A stretch of DNA of 64,000 bases from Vibrio tubiashii ATCC 19109 (GTDB taxonomy: Bacteria; Pseudomonadota; Gammaproteobacteria; Enterobacterales; Vibrionaceae). Below the pieces are notes generated by a model. The model did no database searches, was not told the DNA's origin, and saw nothing but the letters and a program-made list of their open reading frames with translations. Position 1 is the stretch's first letter, and each line of letters opens with the position of its first letter. The translations under genes and the position numbers were made by a program. The stretch is from positions 2,418,001-2,482,000 of the forward strand of contig NZ_CP009354.1 of NCBI RefSeq assembly GCF_000772105.1, given 5' to 3'. Below, one piece after another: positions 57,318 to 64,000 of this stretch.

Positions 57318-58241
57318 ATGGCTATTGACTCATTGATTACTATCGGCGTGTTTCTCGTTGTTGTGATTGCACTGATTATCGCTGGTGTAAAAACCGTCCC
57401 TCAAGGCAACAACTGGACCGTTGAACGATTTGGTCGCTATACCCACACCCTAAAGCCAGGCTTAAATATCATCATTCCATTTATTGACGGTATTGGTCAT
57501 AAAATCAATATGATGGAGCGAGTACTTGATATCCCCGCTCAAGAAGTTATTTCTAAAGATAACGCTAATGTCACTATCGACGCGGTCTGCTTTGTTCAAG
57601 TGATTGATGCAGCCCAAGCGGCTTACGAGGTTAACGACTTAGAGCATGCAATTCGTAACTTAACGCTGACGAACATCCGTACAGTGCTGGGTTCCATGGA
57701 ACTCGATGAAATGCTCAGTCAGCGCGATATGATCAACACCAAACTGCTCTCTATTGTTGATGAAGCGACCAACCCTTGGGGGGTAAAAGTCACGCGTATC
57801 GAAATCAAAGATGTTCAGCCGCCGTCAGACCTTACCGCAGCAATGAACGCACAAATGAAGGCAGAACGAAACAAGCGTGCAGAAGTACTCGAAGCGGAAG
57901 GCATTCGTCAGGCTGAGATTTTAAGAGCAGAGGGTCACAAGCAATCAGAGATCCTTAAAGCGGAAGGCGACAAGCAAGCAGCAATTCTTCAAGCAGAAGC
58001 TCGGGAACGTGCGGCTGAAGCCGAGGCTCGTGCAACGACTATGGTGTCAGAAGCGATCGCTAAGGGTGACATGCAAGCCGTTAATTACTTTATTGCGCAA
58101 GGCTATACCGACGCACTTAAGTCAATCGGCCAAGCTGAGAATGGCAAGATCATCATGCTTCCACTTGAAGCTTCCGGCCTAATGGGCTCTGTCGCAGGTA
58201 TCGCCGAAATGTTTAAGCAGTCGAAAGAGTCAACTAAGTAG
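57318..58241 (+). CDS. qmcA: SPFH/band-7 protein QmcA
   Basis: A stomatin-like inner-membrane scaffold. The 307-residue protein has an N-terminal membrane segment ([19 protein letters not shown]), the SPFH domain ([39 protein letters not shown]), and a C-terminal coiled coil with repeating AEGxxQA-type heptads. Role in membrane microdomain organisation is known for the family. nfeD follows eight bases later, the common pairing. Confidence 0.95.
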   Translation: MAIDSLITIGVFLVVVIALIIAGVKTVPQGNNWTVERFGRYTHTLKPGLNIIIPFIDGIGHKINMMERVLDIPAQEVISKDNANVTIDAVCFVQVIDAAQAAYEVNDLEHAIRNLTLTNIRTVLGSMELDEMLSQRDMINTKLLSIVDEATNPWGVKVTRIEIKDVQPPSDLTAAMNAQMKAERNKRAEVLEAEGIRQAEILRAEGHKQSEILKAEGDKQAAILQAEARERAAEAEARATTMVSEAIAKGDMQAVNYFIAQGYTDALKSIGQAENGKIIMLPLEASGLMGSVAGIAEMFKQSKESTK

Positions 58242-58249
58242 AGGCTAAT

Positions 58250-58705
58250 GTGTTTGAATTACTAGACAGTATCAATCATTGGCATTGGCTAGCCTTCGGG
58301 CTAGCTTTACTTGCTATCGAGCTGCTTGGCACCGCAGGCTATTTTTTATGGCTTGGGCTGTCAGCCTTAATCGTGGGTATTTTGCTCACATTTATTCCAT
58401 TGAGTTGGCAACTACAGTGGGTTGCTTTCGCAGCATTTACTTTAGTAACCACTTGGCTGTGGTGGCGCAGACAATTTAGATCAGACAGACAATCCGACGC
58501 TAACCGTGAACTTAATCAGAAAAGTAAGCAGTTAGTCGGTCAAATCATTCGTCTTGATGAGGATTTTCCAGCCGGGAAAGGACGCTTAAAGGTGGGTGAC
58601 ACCACATGGAGTGCTCAGGCAGAAAGCGCGATTAGTGCAGGTCAACAGGTTGAAATTACCAAAGTGAGCGGAATTATTTTAACCATAAAACCACGAGATA
58701 ATTAG
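58250..58705 (+). CDS. NfeD-family membrane protein
   Basis: A 151-residue NfeD-like protein with two to three membrane segments (WLAFGLALLAIELLGTAGYFLWLGLSALIVGI, LQWVAFAAFTLVTTWLWW) and a soluble C-terminal OB-fold (LVGQIIRLDEDFPAGKGRLKVGDTTWSA). It starts at GTG (58250) right after GAGG. It partners the SPFH protein upstream. Confidence 0.93.
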   Translation: MFELLDSINHWHWLAFGLALLAIELLGTAGYFLWLGLSALIVGILLTFIPLSWQLQWVAFAAFTLVTTWLWWRRQFRSDRQSDANRELNQKSKQLVGQIIRLDEDFPAGKGRLKVGDTTWSAQAESAISAGQQVEITKVSGIILTIKPRDN

Positions 58706-59034
58706 ACTAATCACTTCAATTGACGCGTTTTATTCGTTTTTAAGTAAAATTAAATCGGTAACTAGTTAAAGAAACTCTATTTTTTACGTTTAATTCGAGA
58801 AATTAAGTATTTAGCTAGTTGCCAAAACATATAAATACATTTTTCAGAACCATCAAGCCCTAAAAATAATAACCAAACCTTTCATACATTTAAAAATAGC
58901 TTCTTCTTTAGACCTTCAACTTAATAAACTTTAAAAAATTTGATTTCTTGCAATTATTTTTGATCCTTCGTGGTCTATTGCCATACTAGTCAATATCTCT
59001 GACTAGGAGATTTAGAGACACAAGGAGAAATGTT
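58706..59034. other. A/T-rich gap before small secreted protein
   Basis: 329 bases, strongly A/T-rich. The only signal seen is a possible promoter near its end (TTGATC at 58960, 16 bases, CATACT at 58982) facing the small gene at 59035. No gene is seen. Confidence 0.45.
58960..58987 (+). promoter_or_regulatory. Possible promoter of 57-residue secreted protein
   Basis: TTGATC and CATACT, 16 bases apart, about 50 bases before the start codon. Confidence 0.35.
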
Positions 59035-59208
59035 ATGAGAACTTTACTAGCGCTAGCAGTTGCCGGATTACTTTCTTTTTCAGCTTTTGCGGGATCTACT
59101 GGGTCTACAGAAATGGGGCCATTTGTAGATTGTAAATTTAAAGATGGTTCGATGGATTATATCCCAAGTGAGATTTGCAAAATGAAGGGTGGAATGAAAC
59201 TCTACTAA
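59035..59208 (+). CDS. Small secreted protein, 57 residues
   Basis: A short gene with a strong ribosome site (AAGGAGA, seven bases before the ATG). The product has a clear Sec signal peptide (MRTLLALAVAGLLSFSAFA), leaving a mature part of about 38 residues with two cysteines (in VDCKF and EICKM), likely joined. I do not recognise the family. Its own possible promoter lies upstream. It may be an envelope or secreted peptide of unknown role. Confidence 0.75.
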   Translation: MRTLLALAVAGLLSFSAFAGSTGSTEMGPFVDCKFKDGSMDYIPSEICKMKGGMKLY

Positions 59209-59253
59209 TGTTGAAATCGCACCCTATTTATTGGGTGCGATTCACTGAATTCT

Positions 59254-59994
59254 TTAAAGGGTAATTAGGTGTGACAGAATTTGTTTTCTCTGTTCAACAC
59301 TAGCCTTGTTATACCAATATCCTAACATTTGGACTGGCTGACTAGCATTTTCTGGTACCGATAGTCCACCTTTATTACGAGCATCAAAGGCTAACTCTGT
59401 AAACATGTTTATTTCATCTGACGAAGCTTGTTCTAGCCAGTAGTCAAACATATTTTGTTGTTGCGATGACTGTTTCTTCGGTGCTGGTGCATTATTTGTT
59501 GCAACTACAGCTGCTGTTCCCAAGTCTGGATAATGTTTCGAGTTGTATTTAGCAAGCTCTTTTTCATAATCCCGAGTCAACCCGTCAGAAGCTGGCAAAA
59601 CTGCATATTTAAAGTTAACAGTGCGGCCATTTTTATCAATGACATTAAATTTCGGGGATTCGTTGAATGCTTCAACATGTTCAGAGCGAGTAATCTTTAC
59701 CCCTGGCTCAAATAACAACGAAGTATCTGATTGTTCAAATGTGAGCACATACGCTGGTGAGTTATACTTCTCTCTCTCTCCCTGTCTTTCAACGAGCTTA
59801 GAGACACGAAACACCACTTGGTTGACGCCATTTGGAACAGTGTAGCTATCTTTAGAAAAGAGACTATAACCTAGCTCTTCGCCATCAATCACGATAGGTG
59901 AAATATCTCTGTGGAACTTTAATTCCACATCAGCCTGGGTAGCAAATGAAGTAATCACAGCACCAACCATTAACAACGTATTCATTACTTTCAT
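59254..59994 (-). CDS. DUF2057 periplasmic protein, copy 2
   Basis: A 246-residue exported protein with a signal peptide ending ATQA and the DUF2057 core (LKFHRDISPIVIDGEELGY, PNGVNQVVFRVSKLV, YVLTFEQSDTSLLF). It is clearly related to the copy at 35.1 kb but longer at the C-terminus, which has two similar tail motifs. It lies 83 bases downstream of the second porin gene with a palindrome between, the same layout as the first pair. Confidence 0.85.
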   Translation of the reverse strand: MKVMNTLLMVGAVITSFATQADVELKFHRDISPIVIDGEELGYSLFSKDSYTVPNGVNQVVFRVSKLVERQGEREKYNSPAYVLTFEQSDTSLLFEPGVKITRSEHVEAFNESPKFNVIDKNGRTVNFKYAVLPASDGLTRDYEKELAKYNSKHYPDLGTAAVVATNNAPAPKKQSSQQQNMFDYWLEQASSDEINMFTELAFDARNKGGLSVPENASQPVQMLGYWYNKASVEQRKQILSHLITL

Positions 59995-60017
59995 TTATCG
60001 CTCTCCTTGAGTGAAAA

Positions 60018-60043
60018 GAGCATTCTTTAGCTAAAGAATGCTC
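60018..60043 (-). terminator. Palindrome between porin 2 and DUF2057 gene
   Basis: GAGCATTCTTTAG/CTAAAGAATGCTC is a perfect 26-base palindrome, followed on the minus strand by TTTTCAC. It may terminate or stabilise the porin transcript while allowing some readthrough. Confidence 0.6.
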
Positions 60044-60077
60044 CATATGGCTTATTTAAATCGTATATTCTAACGAA

Positions 60078-61181
60078 TTAGAAGTAGTACTCAGCACCAA
60101 CAAGTACGTTGTTACTCCAGTCACTAGTTTGGTAGCTGTTGTCTTTGTTAGACATCTTGTAGTTACGCGAATCTATATATAGGTAAGCACTTGGAAGAAT
60201 GTAACCTAAACGCGCAGTAACTGCTGTATCACCTGAGTTTGTAAGGCCATCAGCATCGTTTGTTGCTGCATAACCTGCTTTAAGAACCCACTTACCGTCA
60301 ATGACATATTGAGCAGTTGTAGAGTAAGCTGTTTGGTCAACGTTGCCTTTTTCCATCTTCTTCACAGCACCTGTCAGAGTCAAGTCGCCTAGGAAGACAC
60401 TACCACCGACAATGTAGTAGCTTTGTGAGTCAACAGTTTCTTTCTGGTTTGCACCACCGTTGTTGTACCATTTAGTCCACTCAGGGTTAACGATAACTGA
60501 CGAGTTAGTATCGTTTAGTACGTATTTTTCTGGCTCATCCACACCTTGCTCGTAAGACTTTTGCTTGTAGTAACCAGCATGTAGGCTAAACATATCACGA
60601 GTAAAAGAAGTACCTAAACTTGTCACTAACTGATCTGTGTTTTGTGTCATACCGCTTAGTGTTGCTTGGAAGTTAAATCCATTCCAAGTCGCAGAATCGT
60701 AACGGAATACGCTATCAGCACGGTCTTGGAATGATGCACCAATATCGTTGTTCCAATCAAACACATTACCTAGACCAGGGTTTGTGTGAGGCCAGTCAAC
60801 GTAGTTGTATGCAGCAACTAACTGACGACCAAATTTGAACTGACCAACACCGTCAAACTCAAGACCGATAAATGTATCACGAGCACCTAACTGACCTGAT
60901 TTAGCAGTGTTGTCAGCGTTACCACCTTCAATTTGCCAAAGGAATGTAGGGCCGAAGTCTTCAAAGTTAACTTTACCGCGGAAACCAACACGTGACTCCA
61001 TTACAGAACCCGCACTCGTTGTATCATCGATATTGTTATCAACTAACTGAATAAAACCCGCTGCTTGACCGTAGAATTGTACCGCTTCACCAGCTAGTTC
61101 GATTGCTGCGTTAGCTGAGCCTGAAACCGCAGCTGTTGCCACTGCTGCACCTAAAAGCGTACGTTTAAACATTTTGTCCAT
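60078..61181 (-). CDS. Outer-membrane porin, copy 2
   Basis: A 367-residue general porin with a signal peptide ending SANA and a C-terminal EYYF. It shares several blocks with the porin at 35.8 kb: SRVGFRGKVNFEDFG, FLWQIEGGNAD, ARDTFIGLEFDGVGQFKFGR, DWPHTNPGLGNVFDW. Substrate unknown. I chose the ATG at 61181, nine bases after AGGAG (MDKMFKRTLLG); the upstream extension is rejected. Confidence 0.87.
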   Translation of the reverse strand: MDKMFKRTLLGAAVATAAVSGSANAAIELAGEAVQFYGQAAGFIQLVDNNIDDTTSAGSVMESRVGFRGKVNFEDFGPTFLWQIEGGNADNTAKSGQLGARDTFIGLEFDGVGQFKFGRQLVAAYNYVDWPHTNPGLGNVFDWNNDIGASFQDRADSVFRYDSATWNGFNFQATLSGMTQNTDQLVTSLGTSFTRDMFSLHAGYYKQKSYEQGVDEPEKYVLNDTNSSVIVNPEWTKWYNNGGANQKETVDSQSYYIVGGSVFLGDLTLTGAVKKMEKGNVDQTAYSTTAQYVIDGKWVLKAGYAATNDADGLTNSGDTAVTARLGYILPSAYLYIDSRNYKMSNKDNSYQTSDWSNNVLVGAEYYF

Positions 61182-61259
61182 GGAAAAAACTCCTAAAAAT
61201 GGATATAGCTGTCTTTTTATTTTTCTCACCTTAAGTTGGCCGCCGAAGGGAGAAATCAT

Positions 61260-61678
61260 TTCCTATGTGAAAACCTTGGATTAATCATTAATTCTTAGTT
61301 TTCGATTTCCTGCATACACACCGTGTATCCATGTGTCTCAGACTAACTTCGCGACAAAAAACATCAACCAGAACTTAATTTTCATGTAAAAAAATATGAC
61401 CCGCTACAAATTTTTATAATTCCAGTGATCCAGATCGACAATCACTCTCCTTACAAGTTCAAAAAATATTTAAAACAATAAAAACAAACACTTAAAGATA
61501 AAAAACTTCTAAATCACATTGAAGTGCGTCGCATAATTTTATTTAAGATTCACATAATTACATCTAACAAGATCCTCATCACAGAAGATCTGAGCATATT
61601 ATGAGGTTCAAAAAAGCACTTTATTCATGACAAAAAAAAGCCACCAAAAGTGGTGGCTTAAAGATAGGGTTTAGTCGG
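61260..61678. other. Gap upstream of porin 2
   Basis: About 420 bases, A/T-rich, holding the porin 2 upstream region and the ligA terminator. No gene or clear operator is seen. Confidence 0.5.
61632..61661 (-). terminator. Terminator after ligA
   Basis: AGCCACCA and TGGTGGCT around AAAG, with a long T run on the minus strand. Confidence 0.9.
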
Positions 61679-63769
<2,091 letters not shown>

Positions 63770-63797
63770 TTACAACGTTCGCAACTGAGAATGAATG

Positions 63798-63824
63798 AAA
63801 AAAGGCTCCGTACGGAGCCTTTCT
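63798..63824 (-). terminator. Terminator after zipA
   Basis: AAAGGCTCCG and CGGAGCCTTT around TA, with TTTTTT on the minus strand, between zipA and ligA. Confidence 0.88.
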
Positions 63825-63839
63825 AACGAATAGGAATGA

Positions 63840-64000
63840 TTAGGCTTGTTGCGCCGCTTTAAACTCTTGAATCTGAGCTCGGTAGCTGTCTAGTCGATTT
63901 GGCGTCATCAAGTTACGCGCATCATCTAAAACATTGGCACCTAAGTCATCAGCAATTTGCTGAGCAGTCTTAAGCATCAGCTTGAAGTTTTGTTCTGCAT
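63840..64000 (-). CDS. zipA: Cell division protein ZipA, 3' end (partial)
   Basis: The last ~53 codons of a gene running off the window edge. The reading [19 protein letters not shown], then [20 protein letters not shown], matches the C-terminal FtsZ-binding domain of ZipA, which tethers FtsZ to the membrane. The gene order zipA-ligA is standard in gammaproteobacteria. Confidence 0.9.
   Translation of the reverse strand, partial: AEQNFKLMLKTAQQIADDLGANVLDDARNLMTPNRLDSYRAQIQEFKAAQQA

Overview
The window is a stretch of gammaproteobacterial chromosome whose gene content and order point to the genus Vibrio. The evidence is: toxR-toxS divergent from htpG; the polar-flagellum block flgMNA/cheVR/flgBCDEFGHIJKL followed by flagellin genes; the Vibrio-type flgT/flgO/flgP genes for the extra flagellar basal rings; the prfA-hemA / lolB-ispE-prs-pth-ychF neighbourhood; and many near-identical tRNA genes. 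The species cannot be named from sequence alone. No transposase, phage gene or CRISPR array was seen, so this is mainly core chromosome.

Layout. (1) 1-6.9 kb: prfA and hemA on the minus strand, divergent from lolB-ispE-prs-pth-ychF. (2) 7.0-9.7 kb: 20 tRNA genes of only three kinds (4 Met, 10 Leu-TAG, 6 Gln-TTG) plus two decayed tRNA-Gln copies, behind one strong promoter with a GC-rich discriminator. (3) 9.8-30.2 kb: the flagellar region, with two flagellins, flgL, flgK, flgJIHGF, flgEDCB, cheR and cheV on the minus strand, flgA and flgMN on the plus strand, then flgPO divergent from flgT. Sigma-54 promoters (GG-N10-GC) can be read in front of flgK, flgF, flgB (two in tandem), flgT, flgO and, with one mismatch, the flgL-proximal flagellin. 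Sigma-28 promoters can be read in front of flgM and cheV, and one orphan faces the plus strand between the flagellins. (4) 30.2-37 kb: tRNA-Arg, an AP2-like protein, two tandem OmpA-family proteins, gltX, and a chitoporin-like porin with a DUF2057 protein. (5) 37.3-44 kb: a CueR-type operator with copA and a DUF411 protein, a small beta-barrel, a ToxR-like membrane regulator and a KdgM-like porin. (6) 44.3-51 kb: hemH, adk, htpG (sigma-32 promoter), toxRS, a TSUP permease and a SelW-like protein. (7) 51-56 kb: yfcE, the operon DUF1538-DUF1538-PII-like-CBS, yfcH and an SDR. (8) 56-64 kb: cnoX, qmcA-nfeD, an unlisted 57-residue secreted protein, a second porin/DUF2057 pair, ligA and the 3' end of zipA.

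How it fits together. The flagellar genes form a staged programme. FlgA, the rod, hook and ring proteins and the hook-associated proteins come from sigma-54 promoters. FlgM restrains sigma-28 until the hook is complete, and sigma-28 then serves flgMN and cheV. The envelope genes (two porin/DUF2057 pairs, two OmpA-like proteins, a KdgM-like channel, toxRS and a second ToxR-like regulator beside a beta-barrel) form an outer-membrane adaptation theme. The least understood items are the DUF1538/PII-like/CBS operon, the octanucleotide repeat abutting the flgK sigma-54 promoter, the orphan sigma-28 promoter, and the duplicated porin-hairpin-DUF2057 arrangement.
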